Below are positions 7,295 through 14,178 of a DNA stretch of 14,509 nucleotides, piece after piece (position 1 is the first letter of the stretch; each line of letters opens with the position of its first letter). A program made the position numbers and the translations under genes. A model generated the notes under the pieces. The model ran no database searches. It was not told the origin of the DNA and saw only the letters and a list, made by a program, of their open reading frames with translations. The DNA is from CAZRZN01 sp964604565 (GTDB lineage Bacteria > Pseudomonadota > Alphaproteobacteria > Rhodobacterales > Rhodobacteraceae). The stretch lies in assembly GCA_964604565.1 (NCBI GenBank), contig CAZRZN010000094.1, positions 1 to 14,509 on the forward strand, in the 5' to 3' direction.

Positions 7295-8062
7295 TCAGAC
7301 TATGGCACGCCTCAACAGATTGAGGCCAGCCACCAACAGGACAAACAGCGTCGCCCGGCGAAAAGCGCGCTGATCGATCCGGTTCTGCACCAACCCCCCA
7401 AGCCACATTCCCAAGAGCGCAGGCGGAACCAGAAGGGCCGACAGCCACGCAGTCTGGCCGTTGAACACCCCGGAGCCGATATGCGCAACCGTAAGGGCGG
7501 CGGCCCCAAGCCCGTAAATCACGCCCTGAACCCGCATCTGCTCGCGTTTTTCCGTTCCCAGGGCCGTCAGATACGCCACGGTCGGCGGGCCCCAGATGCC
7601 CGAGATTCCCCCGGTAAGACCCGCCAAGGCCCCGATACCGATCTCCAGCCTGCGGCTCCCCTCTCCGGCGACGCGCGGCTGCCACCCGGCAAGCTGAAGC
7701 ACGGCAAATATCGTGATCGGCCCGCCGATCATCATCAAGAGAACCTGTGAGGGCAAAAGCGCCACAAGCTGCGCAGACAGCAACAGCATGATCAACGCGA
7801 TGCTCAGAAAGACCCGAAACCGCCGGATCGATCCAAGCGCGGCGGCACTACCCTGCGCCAGTGCCTGAAAGCCGTTCGTCACCAGCGTCGGAAGGATCAA
7901 GCCCGCCAGCGCCAGTTCCGGCGCGATCAGGCTGCCCAATCCCGACACAAGGACCATCGGCATGGCGAATCCGACAAGTCCCTTGATAACGCCGGCAATC
8001 AGCGCAATTCCAAGGGCATACCACAGGACAAACGGTGAAAGATCGGCAAGAACTCCGGGCAT
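7295..8062 (-). CDS. TauE/SafE-family membrane permease (putative anion exporter)
   Basis: This 255-residue integral membrane protein has about eight hydrophobic segments and the two-fold repeat typical of the TauE/SafE family (formerly DUF81). The first repeat has GVIKGLVGFAMP (24-35). The second has the hallmark GLTGGISGIWGPPTVAYL (148-165). Family members are proposed to export sulfite, sulfoacetate or other small anions; substrates are known for few. The ATG at 8062 has AGAGG 5 nt upstream. It starts divergently from mcd across a 272-bp intergenic region. It leads a minus-strand run with the 105-residue protein (5-bp gap) and the MetX-like hydrolase. No sulfur-metabolism gene is nearby, so sulfite export has no local support. 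A carboxylate substrate would fit the context but is speculation. Confidence 0.9.
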   Translation of the reverse strand: MPGVLADLSPFVLWYALGIALIAGVIKGLVGFAMPMVLVSGLGSLIAPELALAGLILPTLVTNGFQALAQGSAAALGSIRRFRVFLSIALIMLLLSAQLVALLPSQVLLMMIGGPITIFAVLQLAGWQPRVAGEGSRRLEIGIGALAGLTGGISGIWGPPTVAYLTALGTEKREQMRVQGVIYGLGAAALTVAHIGSGVFNGQTAWLSALLVPPALLGMWLGGLVQNRIDQRAFRRATLFVLLVAGLNLLRRAIV

Positions 8063-8112
8063 GACAGCCTCTTAACACAGCCCTTGCCAGCCGCACGGGG
8101 AAAATCATTCAC

Positions 8113-8126
8113 GCAACAATGCAACA
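8113..8126. repeat. GCAACA direct repeat upstream of the TauE/SafE-type gene
   Basis: GCAACA occurs at 8113-8118 and again at 8121-8126 (8-bp pitch), about 50 bp upstream of the permease start. The words GCAA/TTGC recur many times over 8113-8192, so this may be an additional weak half-site cluster for the factor that would bind the stronger repeat next to it. Confidence 0.4.
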
Positions 8127-8152
8127 ACAATGACTGCGGCCGGGTATTTTTA

Positions 8153-8192
8153 TTGCGCTGCGCCTGCAAATTTGTTGCGCTGCAATTGCAAA
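8153..8192. promoter_or_regulatory. Tandem operator-like direct repeat, TTGCGCTGCNNNTGCAAA x2, 22-bp pitch
   Basis: The two copies, at 8153-8170 and 8175-8192, are identical at all 15 positions outside the 3-bp spacer (GCC versus AAT). The pitch is exactly 22 bp, about two helical turns, so both units face the same side of the DNA. Each unit contains the inverted half-sites TTGC-N9-GCAA. The pair lies 142 bp before the mcd start and 90 bp before the start of the divergent permease gene. ScfR/RamB-type regulators of short-chain acyl-CoA metabolism bind TTTGCAAA-like words, as I recall for PccR and RamB. That makes such a regulator a plausible ligand for a site upstream of an ethylmalonyl-CoA pathway gene. 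The repeat is seen; the binder is inferred. Confidence 0.7.
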
Positions 8193-8203
8193 CTGGCTAG
8201 GAC
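8175..8203 (+). promoter_or_regulatory. Possible mcd promoter overlapping the second repeat unit
   Basis: TTGCGC (8175-8180) and TAGGAC (8198-8203) are separated by 17 bp and could form weak -35/-10 hexamers. If real, the second repeat unit covers the -35 box and spacer, so a bound protein would block or directly contact RNA polymerase. The match is poor (TAGGAC shares 3 of 6 positions with TATAAT). Confidence 0.25.
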
Positions 8204-8291
8204 CGTTGAAACGCCGCGCGCGGACCGGACCACTGGCTTGGCATTCCGGACGTGCGGTGAGGATGATACAAGCGCGAATGACCCCCCAGCG

Positions 8292-8303
8292 GGTCGGCCG
8301 ACC
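8292..8303. repeat. 12-bp perfect palindrome in the mcd leader
   Basis: GGTCGGCCGACC is fully self-complementary and lies 31 bp before the mcd start, upstream of its AAGGA ribosome-binding site. It could be an operator; with no loop it is a poor RNA hairpin. A chance occurrence in GC-rich DNA is possible. Confidence 0.4.
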
Positions 8304-8334
8304 AAGGCCAGCGTTCCAACAAAGGACCTGACGA

Positions 8335-10020
8335 ATGGCGCATGACGGACAAGACCTGAGCTTGCAGGGCGTTATCCTGCCCGATCTTCTGACCCGCACG
8401 GCCGAGGCCGTGCACGCCACCGAGGCCACCCTTGCAAAAGCCACCGCAAGAGTCCGCGAGATGGTGGTCGAGGACGGCCGCGTTTCGGGAACGCTCATCG
8501 AGGTGAACCAGACCGCGGCACATGGCCTGGCCTGGTTCGCCACCTATGTCGAATCGCTGCGCCAGATGCAGAAATGGGCAGAAACTCTCGATGGCGAGAG
8601 GACCTTCGGCGAGGTGGAGCAGCTTCTCCACCAGATCGCATTCGGCGAATACCTCTGGCAGATCTACGGCGGCATCCAGATGAACCAGGGGGAGGTGGTG
8701 CGCCTGCAGGACCTCGGGCTCGCGCAGGAGGACATGCGGGATCTCATGGTCCCCGCCGTCATGACTCTGACGCAAGGGGGCAACACGCAGGCCGCGCGCA
8801 GCCGGTTGGTCACACTGATGGAGGAACGGCGCGCCGAGGTCACAGTGGGCCGCTGCGGTCTTGACGACGAGCTTGAGATGATCCGCGACCAGTTCCGCCG
8901 CTACACTCTGGACCGGATCGTCCCCGTCGCACATGACTGGCACCTCAAGGACGAGCTGATCCCGATGGAGATCATCGAGGAATTGGCGGAAATGGGCGTT
9001 TTTGGCCTGACCATCCCGGAGGAATTCGGCGGATTGGGGCTGTCCAAGGCCTCCATGTGCGTGGTATCCGAAGAGCTCTCGCGCGGCTACATCGGCGTCG
9101 GCAGCCTGGGAACCCGATCCGAGATCGCGGCCGAATTGGTGATCGCAGGCGGCACACAGGCGCAAAAAGAAAAATGGCTGCCCGGCCTCGCCACCGGAGA
9201 GATCCTGCCGACAGCTGTATTCACCGAACCCAACACCGGGTCCGACCTTGGCGCCCTGCGGACCAAGGCCGTGCAGAACGCGGATGGCGACTGGATCCTC
9301 AACGGCAACAAGACCTGGATCACCCACGCCGCACGCACCCATGTGATGACCGTGCTGGCGCGCACGGTGCCCGACACCTCCGACTACAAGGGGCTTTCCA
9401 TGTTCCTTGCGGAAAAGACCCCCGGCACCGACGAACAGCCCTGGCAGGATCCGGGGATCTCCGGCGGTGAAATCGAGGTGCTCGGCTATCGCGGGATGAA
9501 GGAATACACCGTCAATTTCGACGACTTCAAGGTGGATGGAGACAACCTGCTGGGAATGGAGCAGGGCAAGGGCTTCAAGCAACTCATGGAGACCTTTGAA
9601 TCGGCCCGGATCCAGACCGCCGCCCGCGCCGTCGGCGTGGCGCAATCGGCGCTGGACAGCGGAATGCAATACGCACTTGACCGCAAGCAATTCGGAAAAT
9701 CGCTGATCCAGTTCCCGCGCGTTTCGGGAAAACTGGCGATGATGGCGGTCGAACTCATGATCGCGCGGCAGTTGACCTATTTCTCGGCCCGCGAAAAAGA
9801 CGCAGGCCGCCGCTGCGACCTCGAGGCGGGCATGGCCAAGCTGCTGGCCGCCCGCGTCGCTTGGGCCGCCGCCGACAATGCGCTGCAAATCCACGGCGGC
9901 AACGGGTTCGCCTTGGAATACGGCATCAGCCGGATCCTCTGCGACGCGCGCATCCTGAACATCTTCGAGGGCGCAGCCGAGATTCAGGCGCAGGTCATCG
10001 CCCGCCGCCTGCTGGCGTGA
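8335..10020 (+). CDS. mcd: (2S)-Methylsuccinyl-CoA dehydrogenase of the ethylmalonyl-CoA pathway
   Basis: This 561-residue flavoprotein of the acyl-CoA dehydrogenase family should oxidise (2S)-methylsuccinyl-CoA to mesaconyl-CoA, a step specific to acetyl-CoA assimilation without the glyoxylate cycle. Ordinary acyl-CoA dehydrogenases have about 380 residues. Here the first 170-175 residues are an extra helical N-terminal domain, the feature that marks Mcd. The dehydrogenase part starts near 178 and shows FTEPNTGSDLGALRTKAV (296-313, FAD/substrate signature 1), WILNGNKTWITHAARTHV (320-337), ESARIQTAARAVGVAQSAL (422-440) and ALQIHGGNGFALEYGISR (516-533, signature 2). FEGAAEIQ follows with Glu545 as the likely catalytic base. 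AAGGA stands 8 nt before the ATG. No other ethylmalonyl-CoA pathway gene (ccr, ecm, meaC/mch, mcl1) is in the window. Identification rests on the N-terminal domain plus motifs recalled from the family. Confidence 0.93.
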   Translation: MAHDGQDLSLQGVILPDLLTRTAEAVHATEATLAKATARVREMVVEDGRVSGTLIEVNQTAAHGLAWFATYVESLRQMQKWAETLDGERTFGEVEQLLHQIAFGEYLWQIYGGIQMNQGEVVRLQDLGLAQEDMRDLMVPAVMTLTQGGNTQAARSRLVTLMEERRAEVTVGRCGLDDELEMIRDQFRRYTLDRIVPVAHDWHLKDELIPMEIIEELAEMGVFGLTIPEEFGGLGLSKASMCVVSEELSRGYIGVGSLGTRSEIAAELVIAGGTQAQKEKWLPGLATGEILPTAVFTEPNTGSDLGALRTKAVQNADGDWILNGNKTWITHAARTHVMTVLARTVPDTSDYKGLSMFLAEKTPGTDEQPWQDPGISGGEIEVLGYRGMKEYTVNFDDFKVDGDNLLGMEQGKGFKQLMETFESARIQTAARAVGVAQSALDSGMQYALDRKQFGKSLIQFPRVSGKLAMMAVELMIARQLTYFSAREKDAGRRCDLEAGMAKLLAARVAWAAADNALQIHGGNGFALEYGISRILCDARILNIFEGAAEIQAQVIARRLLA

Positions 10021-10092
10021 ATGCGCATAAGGGATCCGGGCACTTGTGTCAGGCGCGCATTCGAGGATGCCTCTTGTTCCCTGCGGGCGACT

Positions 10093-10159
10093 CTTTCTTC
10101 GGGCCATAAATATCCCGGGGGAGGCGTCACGCATGTGACGCCGGGGGCAGAGCCCCCGG
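10093..10159 (+). repeat. Compound intergenic repeat, copy 1 (conserved box + two hairpins), downstream of mcd
   Basis: The element starts with TTCTTCGGG (10096-10104) and AATATCCCGGGGG (10109-10121). A hairpin GGCGTCAC-GCAT-GTGACGCC (10123-10142) follows. A second hairpin CCGGGGGC-AGA-GCCCCCGG (10141-10159) shares two bases with the first. A second copy in opposite orientation is at 12965-12899. There the box and the G5C/GC5 hairpin are conserved, but the first hairpin has a different sequence while still pairing. It starts 73 bp after the mcd stop in the sense direction and may also act as its transcription end, though only CCTTTCT follows the last stem. I recall similar elements in Rhodobacteraceae intergenic regions. 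Confidence 0.85.
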
Positions 10160-10204
10160 GCCTTTCTACGACCCCCGGACACGCAGCGGCCAAAGATTGA
10201 CAGC

Positions 10205-10234
10205 GTCTGCCGGACAGACCCTCCGAAAGGAGGG
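10205..10234. other. Pair of adjoining small hairpins after pheT
   Basis: GTCTG-CCGGA-CAGAC (10205-10219) is followed directly by CCCTCC-GAAA-GGAGGG (10219-10234), the arms sharing base 10219. They lie 33-62 bp beyond the pheT stop. On the minus strand no T-run follows either stem, so these are not standard rho-independent terminators. On the plus strand the second would be a GNRA-type tetraloop. They may protect or end the pheT transcript. Confidence 0.5.
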
Positions 10235-10266
10235 CTTGGAACGCGCCGTCGTCCGAGTGCCCCCCT

Positions 10267-12669
10267 TTAGGACCGCAAGGAACCACCCGTCGCTTTCACC
10301 ACCTTCTCGATGATCTTTGATGCGACGGCCTCGATGTCCTGTTCCTTCAGCGTCTTGTCGGCGGGCTGCAAGCGCACCGTGATGGCCAGGGATTTCTTGC
10401 CCTCGCCGAGGCTGCCGCCGACGAACTCGTCAAAGATGCGCACCTCGTCGATCAGGTTCTTGTCGGCACTGGTCGCCGCGTTGACCAGTGTCAGCGCCTC
10501 GACCTCTGCGTCCACGACAAATGCGAAATCGCGTTCCACCGCTTGAAGGTCGTTCAGCACAAGCGCCGGCCGGGTCGCGCCGCTCTTGCGCGGCAGGGGG
10601 ACCTCAGAGGGCCACAGGGTAAAGGCAACCGCCGGCCCCTTCACATCCAGCGTGGTCAGCACCTTGGGATGCAACTCGCCAAAGACGCCAAGCACCTTTT
10701 TCGGGCCAAGGCAGAACCGGCCATGGCGTCCCGGATGCCACCACCCCTCCGCCCCACGCAGGATCTGCATCTTGGCGGGCGCGCCGATGGCCGAAAGAAC
10801 CGCCTCGGCATCCGCCTTGGCATCATAGAGGTCGACAGAACGGGCAGCGCCATGCACATCTTTCGGCCCGGTCCTGCCCACCAAAAGCCCCGCAACCTGA
10901 AGATGTTGTTCGCCCGGTTCGCCCCCGCTGAAGGCGTGACCGACCTCGAACAGCGCAAGGTCCATGAACCCCCGTGCCTGATTGCGCGCCGCGGCCTGCA
11001 AAAGGCCGGGCAGCAGGTCCGGGCGCATGTGACTCATCTCGGAACTGATCGGGTTGGCCAGCATCGACCCGTCGCTGCCGCCGCCGAACAGGGCCGCCGC
11101 CGCCTGATCGATGAAAGAATAGGTGACACATTCGTTATAGCCCAGCGCCGCAACCATGCGCCGCGCTCCCCGTTCCCGCACCTGCATCGGCGACAGCACG
11201 GGTCTCGGCACACCGTCCGACGGTCGCGTCAACGGCTTGCCTTCCAACCGTGTCAGAGACGCGATGCGCGCCACTTCCTCGACGAGGTCCGCCTCGCCCG
11301 TCACGTCCGGGCGCCATGAGGGCACATGCGCCATGTTGCCCTCCATGCGAAAGCCCAGCGCGGTCAGCGTCTGACGTTGGACCTTCTCAGGAATATCCAT
11401 GCCCACAAGCGAGATCAGGCGTTCCGGGTCAAGACGGAACGCGCGCGCCGTATCGGGAACATCCCCCGCCACCACGATGTCGGACGCTTCGCCACCGCAG
11501 AGATCCAGGATCATCCGCGCCGCATCTTCCACGGCTTGCATATTGTAGTCCGGATCGATCCCGCGCTCATTGCGGTAGCGCGCGTCCGAATTGATCTTGA
11601 GCGCGCGACCGGTATGCGCAATCTGGATACGGTCCCAGACGGCCGCCTCAAGGAACACGTTCTGCGTGTCTTCCGTGCAGCCGGTCTCCAGACCGCCCAT
11701 GATCCCGCCAATCGATTCGACGCCCTTGCCGTCCGAGATCACCACCTGCCCCTCGGAAAAGGCATGGGTCTTTTCGTCGAGACCGACGAGGGTCTCTCCT
11801 GCCTCGGCACGATGAATGCGCAATCCACCCTTGACCTTGTCCGCGTCGAAGACGTGCAGGGGTCGGTTGCGGTCGAAGGTGAAGAAATTCGTGATGTCCA
11901 CCAAGGCGGAGATCGGGCGCAGGCCGATGGCGCGCAGCCGGTCCTGAAGCCATTGCGGGCTGGGACCATTCGTAACGCCGCGGATCACCCGACCGGCGAA
12001 GATGTGGCAACCGCCCTCACCCGCCGTATCCTTGTCGATGCTTACGGGGATCGGACAGGGGAATGTGCCGGCCACCTGTTCGGCCTTCAGCGGCTTGAGC
12101 GTTCCAAGTCCGCGCGCAGCCAGATCGCGCGCGATGCCATGCACGCCGAGGGCATCCTGACGGTTGGGCGTGATGGCGATCTCGATCACCGGATCGACCT
12201 TGGCGGGGTCATTCTGCGCCAGCCAGTCGGTGAAAGCCTGGCCGACCTCGCCCGAGGGCAGTTCGATGATGCCGTCATGTTCCTCGGACAGTTCAAGCTC
12301 TCGTTCGGAGGCCATCATGCCGTGGCTCTCCACGCCGCGGATGTTGCCGACGGACAGGGTCACGTCGATGCCGGGCACGTAATCGCCCGGCTTGGCCAGA
12401 ACCACGGTGATGCCTGCCCGCGCATTGGGTGCCCCGCACACGATCTGCTTGGCTCCCTCGTCCGTCTCCACCATGCAGACGCGCAGACGGTCGGCGTCCG
12501 GGTGCTGTTCGGCCGATGTCACCTTGGCCAGCGTGAACGCCTTGAGGCGCGCGGCAGGATCGACGACCTCCTCGACCTCGAGACCGAGATCGGTCAGCGC
12601 CTCGGCGATCTCATCGACCGAGGCGGTCGTGTCCAGATGTTCTTTCAACCATGAGAGGGTGAATTTCAT
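10267..12669 (-). CDS. pheT: Phenylalanine--tRNA ligase beta subunit
   Basis: This 800-residue protein has normal length for PheT, the tRNA-binding and editing subunit of the alpha2-beta2 phenylalanyl-tRNA synthetase in the cytoplasm. The domain order is as expected. The N-terminal MKFTLSWLKEHLD is followed by the OB-fold tRNA-binding domain (about 39-150) with HPDADRLRVC (56-65) and VCGAPNARAG (77-86). Then come the B3/B4 editing domain (about 210-390), B5 (about 400-475), the catalytic-like core (about 480-700) and the C-terminal FDX-ACB anticodon-binding domain (about 707-800, from AVERDFAFVVDAEVEALTL). The ATG at 12669 is chosen by homology with the family N-terminus; a clear Shine-Dalgarno site is not visible. 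pheS, usually the preceding gene, is absent. The upstream neighbour is an unrelated membrane protein after about 700 bp without genes, so pheT likely has its own promoter. Confidence 0.97.
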   Translation of the reverse strand: MKFTLSWLKEHLDTTASVDEIAEALTDLGLEVEEVVDPAARLKAFTLAKVTSAEQHPDADRLRVCMVETDEGAKQIVCGAPNARAGITVVLAKPGDYVPGIDVTLSVGNIRGVESHGMMASERELELSEEHDGIIELPSGEVGQAFTDWLAQNDPAKVDPVIEIAITPNRQDALGVHGIARDLAARGLGTLKPLKAEQVAGTFPCPIPVSIDKDTAGEGGCHIFAGRVIRGVTNGPSPQWLQDRLRAIGLRPISALVDITNFFTFDRNRPLHVFDADKVKGGLRIHRAEAGETLVGLDEKTHAFSEGQVVISDGKGVESIGGIMGGLETGCTEDTQNVFLEAAVWDRIQIAHTGRALKINSDARYRNERGIDPDYNMQAVEDAARMILDLCGGEASDIVVAGDVPDTARAFRLDPERLISLVGMDIPEKVQRQTLTALGFRMEGNMAHVPSWRPDVTGEADLVEEVARIASLTRLEGKPLTRPSDGVPRPVLSPMQVRERGARRMVAALGYNECVTYSFIDQAAAALFGGGSDGSMLANPISSEMSHMRPDLLPGLLQAAARNQARGFMDLALFEVGHAFSGGEPGEQHLQVAGLLVGRTGPKDVHGAARSVDLYDAKADAEAVLSAIGAPAKMQILRGAEGWWHPGRHGRFCLGPKKVLGVFGELHPKVLTTLDVKGPAVAFTLWPSEVPLPRKSGATRPALVLNDLQAVERDFAFVVDAEVEALTLVNAATSADKNLIDEVRIFDEFVGGSLGEGKKSLAITVRLQPADKTLKEQDIEAVASKIIEKVVKATGGSLRS

Positions 12670-12748
12670 AAGCTCAGGCCCCGATCAGTGATGTGGTCGC
12701 GCCGTCCTTAGCGGATGGGGCGGGGGGTGGAAAGAGGGGGCACAATCC

Positions 12749-12787
12749 ATGCACAACCGATGCACAGCGCATGCGCAGAGATTGCAT
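12749..12787. repeat. Four degenerate 11-bp repeats with phased TGCA, upstream of pheT
   Basis: TGCA occurs at 12750-12753, 12761-12764 and 12783-12786, with TGCG in the expected place at 12772-12775, giving a pitch of exactly 11 bp. The unit is roughly GATGCACAGCG. The array lies 80-118 bp before the pheT start, in a position suited to promoter control or DNA bending. The phasing is seen; function is inferred. Confidence 0.55.
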
Positions 12788-12898
12788 GTCGGGCGGACGG
12801 TGAACCGGCGCCCGGCCCTGACCGGGATTGGCAACGTCCCCGCTGCGCGACGCCGCGCGAGGGCCGAGAGTCAGCCTTTGGGCCCGAGGTTGGGTGGC

Positions 12899-12965
12899 GG
12901 GGGCGCTGCCCCCTCTTGGCCTGCGGCCAATTCACCCCCGGGATATTTTCCGCCCCGAAGAAGAC
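12899..12965 (-). repeat. Compound intergenic repeat, copy 2, upstream of pheT
   Basis: Read on the minus strand, this copy has TTCTTCGGG, a 6-nt linker (5 nt in copy 1) and AATATCCCGGGGG. A hairpin TTGGCC-GCA-GGCCAA (12930-12916) follows, then GGGGGC-AGC-GCCCCC (12913-12899). It shares box and final hairpin with copy 1 (10093-10159) but has an unrelated first stem. The element lies about 230 bp before pheT and about 400 bp after the membrane-protein gene, in the sense direction of both. Confidence 0.85.
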
Positions 12966-13198
12966 CAAGAAGATTCGGCTTCCCGAATACCACTGCGGGG
13001 CGGGTCGGAGCAGGCCTGCCGATGCGACCTCAGGTCTGATTTCCCGACCGGGCGGGCGGGTGATGCCCGGGCCGGGGTGGGGCGAGATCCCGCGGGCATG
13101 GGCAAGCCCTTTTTCACCGTCTCCGGAACGTCTGCTTTGCCCCGGCCGGGATCCTGTCGTCCTTGATCGGCTCGCCGCCGTCGGCACGGTGGCGGGGT

Positions 13199-13211
13199 GC
13201 AGAGACTCTGC
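13199..13211. repeat. 13-nt palindrome GCAGAGACTCTGC
   Basis: Perfect 6-bp arms surround a single central A, extended outward by G/C bases (GGGT before, CCC after). It could be an operator or a worn copy of a GGGGGCAG-type hairpin. It is isolated and of low weight. Confidence 0.35.
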
Positions 13212-13365
13212 CCGGACAGCCCGCCCGGTTCGTGATGCCGGCCAAGGACATTGGCAAGCAGGCATGGGTCTGGCGAAGGTGTCCCCGGCTGGGGAGGCGC
13301 ATTTGCGGCAAGAGAGATGTTCTGCGGGACCGGGCCGGCCGTGGCTTGTGTTTTGGCAAGGGGCG

Positions 13366-14178
13366 CTACGGGATCGGTCTTGATCCAAGGAACGGCGCGC
13401 CCGCCAAGGCCTGATCGAAGGTCACCCACACAATGGCCAATCCGGCGATCGCCACCATCCAGACAGGCGCCCGCGCATAAGAGATCGCAAAGCGGTCGGC
13501 CAGCCATCCCACGACCGGCAGCGCCTGTATCAGATGGGTTGCAAAGAAATGCGACACCCGCAGGTCGCCACCCGTCGTCGACCAGCCGACGATCGGCAAT
13601 CCGCTGGCATCTGTCAGGGTGCCGCCCACCCAATGCCCGGTCGGGGTGAGTTGCATGCTGGACATCGCGCCGGCGGTCAGAAGCGTGGCAAGCGTGCCTG
13701 CGACGGTCCCCAGGACCACCCCGGTGCGCAGGCCCGGACCAATCCCCTGTCGGCTGCCGCGCCAGACCGCGACGCCGATGACAAGGGTGCCGATCATGAC
13801 CACGGCGACGCCAGCCCCCATCGCGTAATAGGCGGCCTCTTCCCAAGGTGTTTCGAGGTTGAAATGCGATGCGCGGCCCCGGGCCGCCTGAAACGTGACG
13901 TAGAAGAGTTCCAGCAGCACGGCGGTGCAGGTCACGCCCATCGTCCAGCGGATCGCCGCGCGGTTTTGCAGGTCGGCGCGCAGGAACGACAGGAAGACCA
14001 TCAACGTCAGGACATGGACGGCGAAGGACAGATGGAATTTCGTCGGCTTGGACCAGACCGAAACCCCGTTGAAAATGCGGTCGTCCACCAGACCGGCAAG
14101 AGCGGTGAGAGTCATCATCACCAATGCGATGGCGACGGTTGCCCCGCCAAAGGTGACAAGTTTGGATTTCTGTTGCAT
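13366..14178 (-). CDS. Multi-spanning membrane protein of unknown function
   Basis: This 270-residue protein has about seven hydrophobic segments, near 10-30, 48-66, 79-97, 115-138, 150-172, 206-226 and 238-258. I cannot name its family with confidence. Patches that look conserved are VSVWSKPTKFHLS (39-51), ARGRASHFNLETPWEEAAYYAMG (99-121), GHWVGGTLTDASGLPIVGWSTTGGDLRVSHFFATHLIQALP (181-221) and the final WVTFDQALAG. Several histidines lie in or next to membrane segments (49, 55, 105, 182, 210, 215), so metal or haem binding is possible but unproven. I chose the ATG at 14178; an in-frame TTG at 14193 would add five residues. A GGGG stretch about 7 nt before the ATG can serve as ribosome-binding site. 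No partner gene is close. Confidence 0.8.
   Translation of the reverse strand: MQQKSKLVTFGGATVAIALVMMTLTALAGLVDDRIFNGVSVWSKPTKFHLSFAVHVLTLMVFLSFLRADLQNRAAIRWTMGVTCTAVLLELFYVTFQAARGRASHFNLETPWEEAAYYAMGAGVAVVMIGTLVIGVAVWRGSRQGIGPGLRTGVVLGTVAGTLATLLTAGAMSSMQLTPTGHWVGGTLTDASGLPIVGWSTTGGDLRVSHFFATHLIQALPVVGWLADRFAISYARAPVWMVAIAGLAIVWVTFDQALAGAPFLGSRPIP

Larger units (their letters stand above)
12670..13365. other. About 700 bp without a convincing gene, upstream of pheT
   Basis: Open frames exist here on both strands, but their products are rich in Arg, Pro, Gly and Ser without fold-like patterns, as expected from stop-poor GC-rich DNA. The stretch holds an 11-bp phased repeat (12749-12787), the second copy of the compound repeat (12899-12965), the palindromes GACCTCAGGTC (13026-13036) and GCAGAGACTCTGC (13199-13211), and a long-range dyad ATGCCCG...CGGGCAT (13063-13069, 13093-13099). 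The promoter of pheT and the transcript end of the upstream membrane-protein gene should lie here, but neither is clearly recognisable. Confidence 0.6.

Noticed and set aside
6972..7685. A longer version of the 105-aa protein starting at 7685
   Set aside because: It would overlap about 390 bp of the TauE/SafE-type gene in another frame; the extension is Gly/Arg-rich shadow sequence.
8197..10182. A 661-codon open frame antisense to mcd
   Set aside because: It is a shadow of the mcd coding frame; the acyl-CoA dehydrogenase motifs are on the plus strand.
11326..12654. A 442-codon open frame antisense to pheT
   Set aside because: PheT is unmistakable on the minus strand; the antisense product resembles no protein.
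12708..13388. Open frames of about 225 codons on both strands in the gap before pheT
   Set aside because: Products are Arg/Pro/Gly/Ser-rich without hydrophobic cores and run through the hairpin repeat; non-coding is more likely.
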